From JAKAWQ01 sp963840545 (GTDB lineage Bacteria; Pseudomonadota; Alphaproteobacteria; Acetobacterales; Acetobacteraceae): a stretch of 64,000 bases of DNA. The notes beneath the pieces were generated by a model. The model was not told the DNA's origin, did no database searches, and saw only the letters and a list, made by a program, of their open reading frames with translations. The stretch covers positions 248,001-312,000 of the forward strand of contig CAWIZE010000002.1 in the NCBI GenBank assembly GCA_963840545.1, given 5' to 3'. This document shows, piece after piece, positions 1-8,457 of the stretch (position 1 is its first letter; each line of letters opens with the position of its first letter). The position numbers and the translations under genes are program-made.

Positions 1-125
1 AGCAGGGCCGCGCGTAATGAGACGCCGGTGAATAAGGCGGCGAAGCAGGCGAGGTGGATGGCGAAGAAGGCGGCCGACGAGGGATAGTCGATCCGGTCCC
101 TGCGGTCGGATCTGGCTGAGGGCAT
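1..125 (-). CDS. Fatty acid desaturase, N-terminal fragment (runs off the window start)
   Basis: The minus strand from the ATG at 125 reads openly to the window edge for 41 residues. After a short basic N-terminus (SARSDRRDRIDYPSS) comes a hydrophobic segment containing FFAIHLACFAALFTG. A short polar leader followed by a first membrane helix ending in FTG(V/F)S resembles the N-terminus of membrane acyl-CoA/fatty acid desaturases. The diagnostic histidine boxes would lie outside the window, so the assignment rests on this short match only. It is divergent from the DMT transporter, with about 270 nt between the two starts. Confidence 0.5.
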   Translation of the reverse strand, partial: MPSARSDRRDRIDYPSSAAFFAIHLACFAALFTGVSLRAAL

Positions 126-394
126 GGTGCGGATCCTGTCGCGTCACGCACCGCCGGCGGCGCCGTCGCGCGCCGCTGGGCGGAGCTGGGTTGGCAACAT
201 GGCCCGACTATAGCAGGCGGGCGGCGCGGCGCCGAATCCCCCTCCGCCGCCTTCGCGCATGCAGCATGGGCAACCGCCAACGCGGCGCGAAATTGCATCG
301 CAGGGCTGAATTCTTGCCTTCGCTCGGCCACGATCGGGCTGTTAGTTGTTGCCTCCGACCGCCTCCCGCGGAGAGTGAGCCCGAGCGTCCCCCC

Positions 395-1357
395 ATGATT
401 CTGCGCAAGGCACCGGCAGGGCTCGCCCCGGCCGGTCTGGGTCTGGCCGGAAGCGGCGGGACCCCGGACACGACGCTCGCCCGCCAGCGGGCGATGTTCG
501 CCTTCCTCTGTTTCGTCTGGGGCACGACATGGCTCGCCATGAAGGTGGGCGTCGCCAGCGTGCCGCCCGGCTTCTTCGCCGGCACCCGCTGGGCGGTGGC
601 CGGCCTCGCCCTGCTCGCCTGGCGCTGGGCGAACGGGCAGCGGATCAGCCTGCCGGCATGGGCCTGGCCGCGGCTGCTCGTGGTTTCCGTGCTGATGATC
701 GCCGTCAACCAGGTGGTCCAGCTCTACGGGTTGCGATACGTGCCGGCCGGGCTCGCGACGGTCATCAGCTCGGCGCTGACCCCGGTTTCGCTGATCGGGT
801 TCAGCGTCATGGCCGGGCAGGAACGGTTCACCCGCCGGCAGGCGGCGGCGCTGGCCCTCGGCGCCCTCGGCACGATGATGCTGTTCGGGCAGAAGGCGTT
901 CGAAGGCCGGCTCGGCTGGCCCGAGGTGCTCGGCGCGCTGGGCGTGATCGTCGGCTGCCTCGCCTATTCGCTGGGCTCGGTCCTGGCCCGGCCGCTGATG
1001 CGGACGCTGGCGCCCGGCGAGGTGGCGGCGATGAGCAACTGCATCGGCGGCTTCCTCCTGCTCGTGGGCTCGCTCGCGTTCGAGCCCGGCTCCGCGGCGG
1101 CGCTCGCCGGCCACTGGGGCTGGCCGGCATTCTGGTGCTGGCTCTATCTCCTGCTGCCCGGCTCGCTCGGGGCGAGCCTGATCTACTTCTTCCTGGTGCG
1201 GGACTGGGGCGCCGGCCGCACCGGCAGCTACGCCTTCGTCTCGCCGGTGGTGGGCGTGGTCCTGGCGGTACTGCTCTTCGGCGAGGGGATCGACGCGGGC
1301 GAGGTGCTCGGCATGGGCCTGATGCTCGGCTCGGCCGCGCTGGTGCTGCGGCGTTAG
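395..1357 (+). CDS. EamA/DMT-family inner-membrane transporter
   Basis: About 320 residues with ten predicted membrane helices arranged as two EamA repeats, the architecture of drug/metabolite exporters. The first repeat opens with a segment containing FAFLCFVWGTTWLAMK, where the FxxWGxxW pattern is typical of the family. The second repeat lies roughly in residues 175-310. In-frame ATGs at 191 and 266 exist, but the sequence they add is arginine-rich and unlike a membrane protein, so 395 is chosen. The substrate cannot be read from sequence; amino acids or metabolites are usual. The stop overlaps the convergent sulfotransferase gene by four bases. Confidence 0.85.
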   Translation: MILRKAPAGLAPAGLGLAGSGGTPDTTLARQRAMFAFLCFVWGTTWLAMKVGVASVPPGFFAGTRWAVAGLALLAWRWANGQRISLPAWAWPRLLVVSVLMIAVNQVVQLYGLRYVPAGLATVISSALTPVSLIGFSVMAGQERFTRRQAAALALGALGTMMLFGQKAFEGRLGWPEVLGALGVIVGCLAYSLGSVLARPLMRTLAPGEVAAMSNCIGGFLLLVGSLAFEPGSAAALAGHWGWPAFWCWLYLLLPGSLGASLIYFFLVRDWGAGRTGSYAFVSPVVGVVLAVLLFGEGIDAGEVLGMGLMLGSAALVLRR

Positions 1358-2226
1358 GCCGCGGCGTAGCCAAGCGCGCGGAGCCTTTCCGCCTGCGCCG
1401 CGAACACCGCGGCATAGGCGGCCTCGGCAGCGGCGGCAAGGGCCTCGCCCGCCAGCTCGGGCCCGGCACTCGTGATATGATGGGCGAGCCCCGCGCGCCC
1501 GGCATCGACGGTTTCCCATACCGCGGCGATGGCGGATGGCGCGCCATCGCCGCGGAGCGCCTCCAGCAATGACCCGAGCGCGGCGTCCCGCCGCTCCGGG
1601 GCGATCAGCGCCTCGTAGCGGCAGACCACGCCGCCGAGCCGCGCCTGCTCCTTCAGCTGCTGTTGCTCGAAGCGGCAGATCGTTGCGAAGAGCCGGGCAT
1701 CGTCGCCATCGTCGTTGAAGCTCGCATAGCCGCGTCTTGCGTTGAACCGCTTGACCGAGATGAACACCGCCCGCGGATCCCTGAGCAGGAAGATCGGCAG
1801 GACGATGTCGGTCGCGTCGAACGCGCGCATCAGGCGCAGGAGATCGAGGCCGATGAATTTTTCCCCGAGCCAGCGATTGCCGGGGCGGGCGCCGGCCGCG
1901 ATGCCCTCCGCGAGGCTGGCCTCGACCGCCAGCACGTCCTCGTAGCTCTGCGCTTCGGCGAGCATCGAGCAGGCGCAGAGCGCGTTGTTGAACGTCGCCT
2001 GGCCGTACCCGCCGGTGGGGGCGCCTCCCGTCCCCGGTGTCGCCAGGGCACGCTGCGTCCAATGCAGCAGGCTCACCTGCGCGGTCCGCTCCTCGAACGG
2101 AAACCGGCCAAGGACGGTGACGCCGGCCGCCCGCAGGACCTGCATGAAGAAGGAGGTGCCGCTGCGGCCGAACGAAGAGAGCGCGACGAGGCCGATGCCA
2201 CGGCTGCGGAACGGGTCAAGAATCAT
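1354..2226 (-). CDS. Sulfotransferase family protein (PAPS-dependent type)
   Basis: A 290-residue protein. Residues 17-27 (SSFGRSGTSFF) form the P-loop-like 5'-phosphosulfate-binding motif near the N-terminus, and LLRDPRAVFIS at 148-158 matches the 3'-phosphate-binding element of PAPS sulfotransferases. These two elements at this spacing are the family hallmark; the acceptor is unknown. No signal peptide or membrane helix is evident, so it is probably cytosolic. It is convergent with the DMT gene and 14 nt downstream of the PBP gene on the same strand, so it may be co-transcribed with that gene. Confidence 0.75.
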   Translation of the reverse strand: MILDPFRSRGIGLVALSSFGRSGTSFFMQVLRAAGVTVLGRFPFEERTAQVSLLHWTQRALATPGTGGAPTGGYGQATFNNALCACSMLAEAQSYEDVLAVEASLAEGIAAGARPGNRWLGEKFIGLDLLRLMRAFDATDIVLPIFLLRDPRAVFISVKRFNARRGYASFNDDGDDARLFATICRFEQQQLKEQARLGGVVCRYEALIAPERRDAALGSLLEALRGDGAPSAIAAVWETVDAGRAGLAHHITSAGPELAGEALAAAAEAAYAAVFAAQAERLRALGYAAA

Positions 2227-2240
2227 GGGCTCCCCTCGCT

Positions 2241-4079
2241 TTAATTATGGATGCCGAGCGCGATCTCGCGGAAGAGAATCGCCGGAAGGCCGCCGCCGTC
2301 GACGTTCCGCGTCGGGCTCGCATCGTCGTTGCCGAGCCAGACGCCGATGATGTCGCCGTCGGTCCAACCGACGAACCAGGCGTCGCGGAAGTCGGAGGTG
2401 GTGCCGGTCTTGCCCGCGATCGTGCGGCCGGCGATGGCGGCGTTGCGGCCGGTGCCGCGGGAGACGACCGCGGTCATCATCTTGGCCATCATGGCGGCGA
2501 GGCTCGGGTCGATCACGGGCAAGGGCTGCGGCACCCCGAGCGGGATGTTTCGCCCGCCGGCGCTGATCGCGGCGAGCCCATGCGGCATGACGAGAAGCCC
2601 GCCGTTGAAGAAGCTGCAATAGGCGCCGGCGAGCTGAAGCAGGCTGACGCCGCCCGTGCCGAGCGCGAGCGAGGCGTTGTCCGGCAGCGTGCTGGTGATG
2701 CCGAGCCGGCGCGCGACGCGGATCACCGCCGGCGGCCCGCCGGCGGCAAGCAGGAGCCGCACGGAAGCGGTGTTGAGCGAGAACGCGAGCGCATCGGTGA
2801 GCGTGACGCGCCCGAGATAGGTCGGCTCGAAATCATGCGGGCGATAGCCGTCGACGTCGATCGGCCCATCGAGCACCGGGCTCGACGGCCGAAACCCCTT
2901 CTCGAGGGCGGCAAGCCAGACGAAGGGCTTGAACGCGGAGCCGGGCTGGCGGAGTGCCAGCACCGCGCGGTTGAACGGGCCCGCCCGGTAATCCCGCCCG
3001 CCCGCCATGGCGAGCACCGCCCCCGTGGCGGCGTTCAGCACGACCACCGCGCCCTGGTGCACGCCCGCGGCGGCCCCGGGGCCGGCGAGCAGAGCGTCGA
3101 GCCGGCTCTCGACTTCGGCCTGCAGCACGCCCACGAGCGTGGTCCCGAGGACCGCGTCCTGGCCCGGCGGCAGATCCGGGCGCGCCGCTTCCGCCACCCA
3201 GTCGGCGAACCAGCCGCCGCCGACGGTGGGCGGCGGGGGGAAATGGATCCGGGCGGCAGCGCTCCTCGCCGCCGCCTCCGTGATGGCCCCGCTCGCCGCC
3301 ATCGCCGCCAGGACCTGGCGGCCGCGTGCTGCCGCCGCCTGCGGGTCGGCGAGCGGGTTGAGGACCGAGGGCGCCTGCGGCAGCCCGGCGAGCACGGCCG
3401 CCTGCCAGAGCGAGAGGTCGCGGGCCGAGACCCCGAAATAGATCCGCGCCGCCGCATCCACCCCCCAGGCGCCGGCGCCGAAATAGACCCGGTTGAGCCA
3501 GATCTCGAGGATCTCCCGCCGCGTGAAGGCGTGGGTGAGCCAAACGGTGAGCAGCGCCTCCTGTACCTTCCGCTTGAGGGTGCGCGCATCGGAGAGGAAA
3601 AGATTCTTCGCGACCTGCTGGGTGATCGTCGAACCGCCCTCGACCACGCGGCCGGCGAAGAGGTCGGCGAGCCCCGCGCGCAGCATGCCCACCGGATCGA
3701 AGCCGGGCTCGGACCAGAAGCGGCGATCCTCGATCGCGACCACCGCCGCCGGCAGGGAGGGCGGCATCTCGGCCAGCGTCAGCGGCTGGCCGACGACATC
3801 GCCGTAGGTCGAGAAGATACGCCCGCTATGGTCCTCGAGCACGAGGCTCGGGCGGCGCACCGCGAGCAGCGCATCCTGCGGGCGCGGCAGGTCGCGCGCG
3901 AACCACAGCACGAGGCCGGCGAACGCCAGCGCGCCCCAGACGCCCAGGATCACGGCCAGGCGGAGCAGGCGCCAGGCGCGGCCCCCACGCCGATGGGCGT
4001 GCGGCCTGGCCGGGACGGGCGGAGGGACTTTCGCCGGCCTCTGCCGGGTCGCTGGGGCAGGGTGCTTGCGGCTGGGCAT
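2241..4079 (-). CDS. Class A penicillin-binding protein (transglycosylase/transpeptidase, PBP1 family)
   Basis: About 612 residues: a basic proline-rich cytosolic tail, one membrane anchor near residues 42-60, a GT51 glycosyltransferase domain with EDRRFW near 117 and EGGSTITQQ near 147, then a transpeptidase domain with SAFK near 381, SLN near 434 and KTG near 557. All catalytic motifs are present, so it should polymerise and cross-link peptidoglycan in the periplasm. It is shorter than E. coli PBP1a, closer to PBP1C/2A-like forms. Start choice is open: ATG 4079 has no clear ribosome site, whereas an in-frame TTG at 4124 follows GGGGAGGTGA very closely. Confidence 0.9.
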   Translation of the reverse strand: MPSRKHPAPATRQRPAKVPPPVPARPHAHRRGGRAWRLLRLAVILGVWGALAFAGLVLWFARDLPRPQDALLAVRRPSLVLEDHSGRIFSTYGDVVGQPLTLAEMPPSLPAAVVAIEDRRFWSEPGFDPVGMLRAGLADLFAGRVVEGGSTITQQVAKNLFLSDARTLKRKVQEALLTVWLTHAFTRREILEIWLNRVYFGAGAWGVDAAARIYFGVSARDLSLWQAAVLAGLPQAPSVLNPLADPQAAAARGRQVLAAMAASGAITEAAARSAAARIHFPPPPTVGGGWFADWVAEAARPDLPPGQDAVLGTTLVGVLQAEVESRLDALLAGPGAAAGVHQGAVVVLNAATGAVLAMAGGRDYRAGPFNRAVLALRQPGSAFKPFVWLAALEKGFRPSSPVLDGPIDVDGYRPHDFEPTYLGRVTLTDALAFSLNTASVRLLLAAGGPPAVIRVARRLGITSTLPDNASLALGTGGVSLLQLAGAYCSFFNGGLLVMPHGLAAISAGGRNIPLGVPQPLPVIDPSLAAMMAKMMTAVVSRGTGRNAAIAGRTIAGKTGTTSDFRDAWFVGWTDGDIIGVWLGNDDASPTRNVDGGGLPAILFREIALGIHN

Positions 4080-4215
4080 CGGCGCGGCCCCCGAACCATG
4101 CGCGGGGCAGGCGGGGACCGTCAATCACCTCCCCACGATGCGTCCCTGGGGCGCCTGCCTTGCTGCGGCGCGCCGCCTTGCGCACACTCCACCGCTCAGG
4201 CGGAGAACGGACGGA

Positions 4216-5131
4216 ATGAAAGGCGTGTTCATCGATGCGAGCGACGCGCTCGGCGATGTGTATCGAAAGGTCAGGCGGCCGACGGACCCCCCGCTCACGC
4301 TCTACGAGGACGACCACGTCCCCGCCGAAATCCTGCCCCGCCGGCTCGCCGGGCATGACTTCGTGATCGACGACCACAGCCAGATCCCGACCGCGGCGAT
4401 GCGCGCCTGCAAGGGGATCAAGCACGTCATTTTCCTCGGCACCGGGGCGCGCAGCTACATGCACCCCGAGGAGCTGGCCGAGCTCGGCATCGAAGTGCAC
4501 ATCATCAAGGGCTACGGCGACACCGCCGTCGCCGAGCACACGATCGCGCTGATGTGGGCGGCGGCGCGCGGGCTCGCGCGGATGGACCGCCTCATCCGCC
4601 AGGGCGGCTGGCCGCGCACCGAGGGGCTGGAGCTCACCGGCAAGACGATCGGGCTGATCGGGCTGGGAGGCATCGGCGCCGAGGTGGCGCGCATCGCCGG
4701 CGGCTCGGGGATGCGCGTGCTGGCGTGGAACCGCACGCCGAAGCCCACACGGGGCGTGAGCTTCGTGCCGCTCGAGACTTCTGCTCGCCGAAAGCGACGT
4801 GATCTCGCTCCACCTGCTGCTGACCGACGAGACGCGCGGATTCCTGAATGCCGAGCGGATCGGCATGCTCAAGCCCGGGGCGATCCTCGTCAACACGGCG
4901 CGCGGCGCGCTGGTCGACGAGGAGGCGATGATCGCCGCCCTCCGGGATGGCAGGCTCGCCCATGCCGCGCTCGACGTGTTCGCGACCGAGCCGCTGCCGG
5001 CGGGCCATCCGCTCACCGGGCTCGAAAACGTGACGCTTTCGGCGCATAGCGCCTTTCGCACGCCGGAGGCGAGCGAGAAGCTGATCCGGCGGGGGCTCGA
5101 TATCGCCTGCCGGCTTGCCGCCGGGGCCTGA
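4216..5131 (+). pseudogene. D-2-hydroxyacid dehydrogenase, interrupted by one frameshift near 4777
   Basis: The first frame (from ATG 4216) carries the substrate-domain start and the Rossmann motif GLGGIGAEVA. After VSFVPLE it goes out of frame. A different frame then continues with LLAESDVISLHL, the NTARGALVDEEAM signature (catalytic Arg region), FATEPLP (catalytic Glu) and LSAHSAF (catalytic His region), ending at 5131. Skipping one base at 4777 joins the two parts into a normal-length protein of about 304 residues with all family signatures. This is either a true null allele or a one-base sequence error. The product would be an NAD(P)-dependent 2-ketoacid reductase of the 2-Hacid_dh family. 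Confidence 0.8.
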
Positions 5132-5170
5132 GAAGAGGGGGCCTGAGAAGAGGGGGCCTGAGAAGAGGGG
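5126..5170. repeat. Three exact tandem copies of a 15-bp unit over the stop codon
   Basis: The unit GCCTGAGAAGAGGGG occurs three times back to back (5126-5140, 5141-5155, 5156-5170). The first copy contains the TGA stop of the dehydrogenase. Because the unit is a multiple of three, each copy repeats the stop in the same frame. The array ends 15 nt before the tRNA gene. Confidence 0.95.
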
Positions 5171-5185
5171 GGTTATTCACCGCGC

Positions 5186-5513
5186 GCGGACGTGGCGGAA
5201 CGGCAGACGCGGCAGACTTTGGCTCCCGGAGTGCCCGCGGGGAAACCCGCGGTGCAGAACCGCTCAAATTCGGGGAACGCCGACGGCCCCTCGGGGCCGG
5301 GCCAATCCCGAGCCAAGCCCCGGGCCTTCTCGCCCGGGGAAGGTGTAGAGACTAGACGGGCGGCGCCCGCACGGCCCATTCGGGCCGGGGCGAAGGGATA
5401 GTCCAGACCACGAACGTCGCCGGGACCCCCGGCGGCGGCGGCGGAAGCCGAAGTGGCAAGAAAATCTGCTTCCCCCGTGGGGAGTGCGGGTTCGAATCCC
5501 GCCGTCCGCACCA
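5186..5513 (+). tRNA. tRNA-Leu(UAA) gene split by a group I intron
   Basis: Exon 1 is 5186-5219 and exon 2 is 5461-5513, giving an 87-nt tRNA with encoded CCA. The acceptor pairs GCGGACG with CGTCCGC, with discriminator A. The anticodon stem pairs GCAGA with TCTGC around the spliced loop CTTAAAA, so the anticodon is TAA. There is a long variable arm (CCCC/GGGG) as expected for leucine, and the T-arm is GCGGG-TTCGAAT-CCCGC. The split lies between anticodon bases 34 and 35, the same site as the intron of cyanobacterial and plastid tRNA-Leu(UAA). Confidence 0.93.
5220..5460 (+). other. Group I self-splicing intron in tRNA-Leu(UAA)
   Basis: A 241-nt insertion ending in the expected terminal G (5460), after an exon ending in U (5219). 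By hand the following can be drawn: P1, exon ACUU with intron GAGU giving a U-G pair at the splice site; P2 hairpin CCGCGGG-GAAA-CCCGCGG (5235-5252); P4, TTCGGG (5269-5274) with CCCGAG (5307-5312); P5, GGCCCC-TC-GGGGCC (5285-5298); P6 extension CCCCGGGC/GCCCGGGG (5318-5339); P7, GACTA (5350-5354) with TAGTC (5399-5403). No reading frame for a homing endonuclease fits inside. The layout matches the small IC3-type tRNA introns. Confidence 0.9.
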
Positions 5514-5528
5514 CTGATTGCGAAGCCC

Positions 5529-6113
5529 ATGACCAGCGAAATCCTGACGATCGGCCACTCCAACCACCCGGCGGAGCGTTTCCTCGCCCTGCTGAAGGCA
5601 GCCGGGATCGCCCTGCTCGTCGATGTGCGCTCGGTCCCCTTCTCCCGCCGGCTGCCGCATTTCTCGCGCCCCCGGCTCGAGGCGTTGCTGGCCAACGCAG
5701 GCATCGCCTACGAATTTCGCGGCGCCGAACTCGGCGGCCGCCCGCGGCGGGCGGACCTCTTCCAGGACGGCATCGCCGATTACGAACACATGGCCGCGGA
5801 GCCGGAATTCCAATCGGGCCTTGCCCGGGTGCGTGAACTGGCGGCAAAACGGCGGACCACACTCCTCTGCGCCGAACGCGATCCACTCGATTGCCATCGC
5901 GCGCTGCTGGTCGGACGAGGGCTCGCCGAAACGGGCCTGGCAATCACCCATATCCTGGCCGATGGCTCGCTCGAGCCGCAGACAGCGCTCGAGGAACGGC
6001 TCCTTCGAATCAGCGGCGGCGACAGCCCGGACCTCCTGTCCTCACGCGAAACCCGCCTCGCCGCCGCCTATCGCGCCCGCGCACGCCGGGCCGCGTACCG
6101 TGTGGCGGGTTGA
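5529..6113 (+). CDS. DUF488 family protein
   Basis: A 194-residue cytosolic protein. It opens with ILTIGHSNHPAERFLALL and then DVRSVPFSRRLPHFSR, the characteristic DUF488 opening (T-I-G-H-S near the N-terminus, D-V-R-xxPxS, and basic residues). Later it has LLCAERDPLDCHRALL, the conserved C-x-E-x-xxxxCHR motif containing two cysteines and a histidine. The biochemical role of DUF488 proteins is not settled. The ATG at 5529 is the first codon from which the family similarity runs; it lies 15 nt after the tRNA. Confidence 0.85.
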   Translation: MTSEILTIGHSNHPAERFLALLKAAGIALLVDVRSVPFSRRLPHFSRPRLEALLANAGIAYEFRGAELGGRPRRADLFQDGIADYEHMAAEPEFQSGLARVRELAAKRRTTLLCAERDPLDCHRALLVGRGLAETGLAITHILADGSLEPQTALEERLLRISGGDSPDLLSSRETRLAAAYRARARRAAYRVAG

Positions 6114-6145
6114 GCAGAACAGATTGACTTCGTCGAAGGCCAAGT

Positions 6146-6274
6146 CAGGGGCTTCGCCCCTGGCAAGGGGCTCTGCCCCTTGCAACCCCGGCAAAGGCGG
6201 AGCCTTTGCAATCCTTTTGTTTGAAAACGGATGGGGGTCTGGGGCCTCAGGCCCCAGCGGGGGCGGAGCCCCCG
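6146..6274. repeat. Array of five adjacent perfect hairpins between convergent genes
   Basis: Five stem-loops lie in 129 nt: CAGGGGC/GCCCCTG (6146-6162), GCAAGGGGC/GCCCCTTGC (6163-6183), GCAAAGGC/GCCTTTGC (6191-6209, followed by a T-rich run CCTTTTGTTT), CTGGGGCCT/AGGCCCCAG (6239-6257) and CGGGGGC/GCCCCCG (6258-6274). Loops are one or three nt (TTC, TCT, GGA, C, GGA). It separates the DUF488 gene from the convergent enolase-superfamily gene. The third hairpin with its T tract could be a rho-independent terminator for the plus strand; the rest resemble a palindromic repeat family. Confidence 0.85.
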
Positions 6275-6277
6275 GCC

Positions 6278-7363
6278 TCAGCGAGCCAGCCTTCGGACCG
6301 CCGCCGGGTCGAACGAGAAGCCCCAGCCCGGCCGGTCCGGCAGCGTTGCGTGGCCATTGCTGTCGAGCGTGATCCGCGCGTCGTAGAGGTCCTCGAACCA
6401 GGGCATGTGTTCGAGGATCAGCGCGTTCGGCAGCGCGGCGAGCAGCGGCAGCGACATCTCGCTGTAGAGATGCGAGGAAACGGGCACGCCGTAGGCCTCC
6501 GCGAGGTGCCCTGCCTTCAGGAACTCGGCGGGTCCGCCCATGCGCTGGAGGTCAGGCATCAGGATATCGGCCGAACGTGCCTCGAGCATGCGCAGCATGC
6601 CCCGGCTCGTGTATTCGCTCTCTCCGCTCGCGAGCGGCGTGTCGAGCGCGGCGGCGATCGCCGCTTCGCCCTCGTGGTCGTCGTAGCGGACCGGCTCCTC
6701 GAACCAGGCGAGGCCGAATTCCTCGAGCCGCCGTCCCAGCCGGATCGCCTGCGCCACGGTCATCTGCTGGTTGGCGTCCGCCATCAGCCGGACGGCAGGG
6801 CCCACCGCTTCGCGCACCGCGCGCACGCGCGCCACGTCCTCGTCCTCGGCAGGCTTTCCCAGGCGCATCTTCATCGCGCGGAATCCCTGTTTCAGGAACG
6901 AGGCGGCCTCGCGTTGCAGCGCGTCGATCGAGGCGGAGAGCCAGAGCCCGCCGCTCGCATAGGCCGGCACGGACATGCGGCAGGCGCCGAGCAGCCGGGC
7001 GACGTTGAGGCCCGCTTCCTTGGCGCGGAGGTCCCAGAGTGCCATGTCGATCCCGGCGATCCCCATGGCTGAGGCGCCCTGGGTGCCGAAGAAATTGAGC
7101 TCCCGCCAGGCGCGGAGGCGAAAGCTGCCGTCCAGCGTGGGGTCGAGGCCGAGAACGAGTGGTTCGAGGCTCCGCACCATCTCGGCGAGCACGGCAAGGC
7201 GCGCGCCGTTGATCGCCATCAGCAGCCCTTCGCCGATCAGCCCGGCATCGGTCTCGAGGAAGACCAGCACGGAATCGGCCGAACGCAGTTCGCCCAAGGC
7301 GCTGACGATCGGCATGCGGAGCGGCAGGTGCACGATCTCGGTGCGGAGGCGGGTGATTTTCAT
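6278..7363 (-). CDS. Mandelate racemase-subgroup enolase-superfamily enzyme (last gene of the liv operon)
   Basis: A 361-residue enzyme with an N-terminal capping domain and a C-terminal TIM-like barrel. The active-site residues fall at positions one higher than in mandelate racemase: K165-x-R167, metal ligands D196, E222 and E248, then D271, H298 (in SSHLYSE) and E318. It should abstract the alpha proton of a carboxylate substrate with Mg2+, as a dehydratase, racemase or epimerase. The second Lys of the KxK motif is Arg. The ATG at 7363 overlaps the stop of the preceding paralog (ATGA), indicating translational coupling. The substrate is not identifiable. Confidence 0.87.
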   Translation of the reverse strand: MKITRLRTEIVHLPLRMPIVSALGELRSADSVLVFLETDAGLIGEGLLMAINGARLAVLAEMVRSLEPLVLGLDPTLDGSFRLRAWRELNFFGTQGASAMGIAGIDMALWDLRAKEAGLNVARLLGACRMSVPAYASGGLWLSASIDALQREAASFLKQGFRAMKMRLGKPAEDEDVARVRAVREAVGPAVRLMADANQQMTVAQAIRLGRRLEEFGLAWFEEPVRYDDHEGEAAIAAALDTPLASGESEYTSRGMLRMLEARSADILMPDLQRMGGPAEFLKAGHLAEAYGVPVSSHLYSEMSLPLLAALPNALILEHMPWFEDLYDARITLDSNGHATLPDRPGWGFSFDPAAVRRLAR

Positions 7364-8457
7364 TGGGCGGCATCGCCGTAGCGGGCGAGCACGGCGGGAT
7401 CGGGATCGCAGCCGAGGCCGGGCCGCGCAGGCACCGGGACGCGGCCGTCCACGGGATCGGTGAAGCCGGGGAACAGGCTCGCTTCGAGATCGAGGAAGAG
7501 TCGTTCCAAAGGTGTCTCTTCGGGCAAGGTCGCGACGAGATGCAGGGCGGCGAGGTAGCCCGGCCCGAAATAGGCGCAATGCGGCACCGGGCGGACGCCG
7601 AATTCCCCGGCGAGCGCAATGATCTTCCGCGTCTCCGTCACCCCGCCGACCTTGGTGACGCTAGGCTGCGCGATGTCCACCGCGCCGGCCTCGAAGAGAT
7701 GGCGGAAATCGTGGAGGCCGGCTGCGTTCTCGCCGGCGGCGATCGGGATTCCCTCGCGCCGCACCAGGGCGAGGCCCGCATGGTCCTCGGGCGGCCAGAC
7801 CGGCTCCTCCAGCCAGCGGAGCTCGTGGGGCCCAAACGCGCGCGCCATTCCTTGCGCCTCGGACACGCTCCAGGGGCAGTTCGTGTCCACCATCAGAAGC
7901 GGTTCCGGCCCTAGCGCCTCGCGCGCGGCGCGCACCGCCGGCTCGGTGATCTCGTGCAGCTTGATGTCGCGGTAGCCGCGCCGTGCCGCCTCGCGGGAAT
8001 TGCGTGCCACGGCCTCCGGCTCGCCATAGCGCAGCAGGCTCGCGTAGGCGGGCACGTCGCTGCGCGCCGCGCCGCCCAGCAGCCGGTAGAGCGGCAGGCC
8101 GGCGCGCTTGCCGGCGAGGTCCCAGAGCGCGATGTCGACGCCCGAGAGCGCATAGGTCACCGGGCCGTTGCGGCCGAAGAGATGCAGCCGCTGGCTGAGA
8201 TCGCACATGAGGGCTTCGATGTCGCCGGCATCGCGCCCGAGCAGGAGCGGGGCTACAAGAGTCTCCAGCGCGGAGCGCGTGGCCGGGATCACGGCATGGC
8301 CGAACGCCTCGCCCCAGCCGGTCAGTCCTTCGTCGGTGTCGAGCCGCACGAGCAGGACGTCGAGCGTCGTTGCCGGCCGGCCCGCGATCTCGCGCCGTCC
8401 GCCGCCGTTTTCATACGGCAGGCGCAGGATTTGCGTTCCAATGCCGGTGATCTTCAT
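7360..8457 (-). CDS. Mandelate racemase/muconate lactonizing enzyme family protein
   Basis: A 365-residue enolase-superfamily enzyme, only distantly related to its downstream neighbour. Metal ligands are D191 (VDTN), E217 (LEEP) and E243 (GEN). The acid/base side has K166-x-H168 and H293 (in VPHCAYFGPG). The Asp that usually pairs with the His is replaced by Ser (QPSVTKVGG), so its mechanism probably differs from its partner. The gene overlaps the livF-like stop by four bases and the next gene by four, so it is inside the transporter operon. A role in breaking down the transported carboxylate is inferred from that position. Confidence 0.87.
   Translation of the reverse strand: MKITGIGTQILRLPYENGGGRREIAGRPATTLDVLLVRLDTDEGLTGWGEAFGHAVIPATRSALETLVAPLLLGRDAGDIEALMCDLSQRLHLFGRNGPVTYALSGVDIALWDLAGKRAGLPLYRLLGGAARSDVPAYASLLRYGEPEAVARNSREAARRGYRDIKLHEITEPAVRAAREALGPEPLLMVDTNCPWSVSEAQGMARAFGPHELRWLEEPVWPPEDHAGLALVRREGIPIAAGENAAGLHDFRHLFEAGAVDIAQPSVTKVGGVTETRKIIALAGEFGVRPVPHCAYFGPGYLAALHLVATLPEETPLERLFLDLEASLFPGFTDPVDGRVPVPARPGLGCDPDPAVLARYGDAAQ

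Noticed and set aside
2247..4358. A long plus-strand open frame opposite the PBP gene
   Set aside because: Charged, repetitive translation with no family pattern; the minus-strand PBP carries every expected catalytic motif.
6146..6274. CRISPR array
   Set aside because: The hairpins differ in sequence and have no spacers of constant length; no cas genes are in the window.
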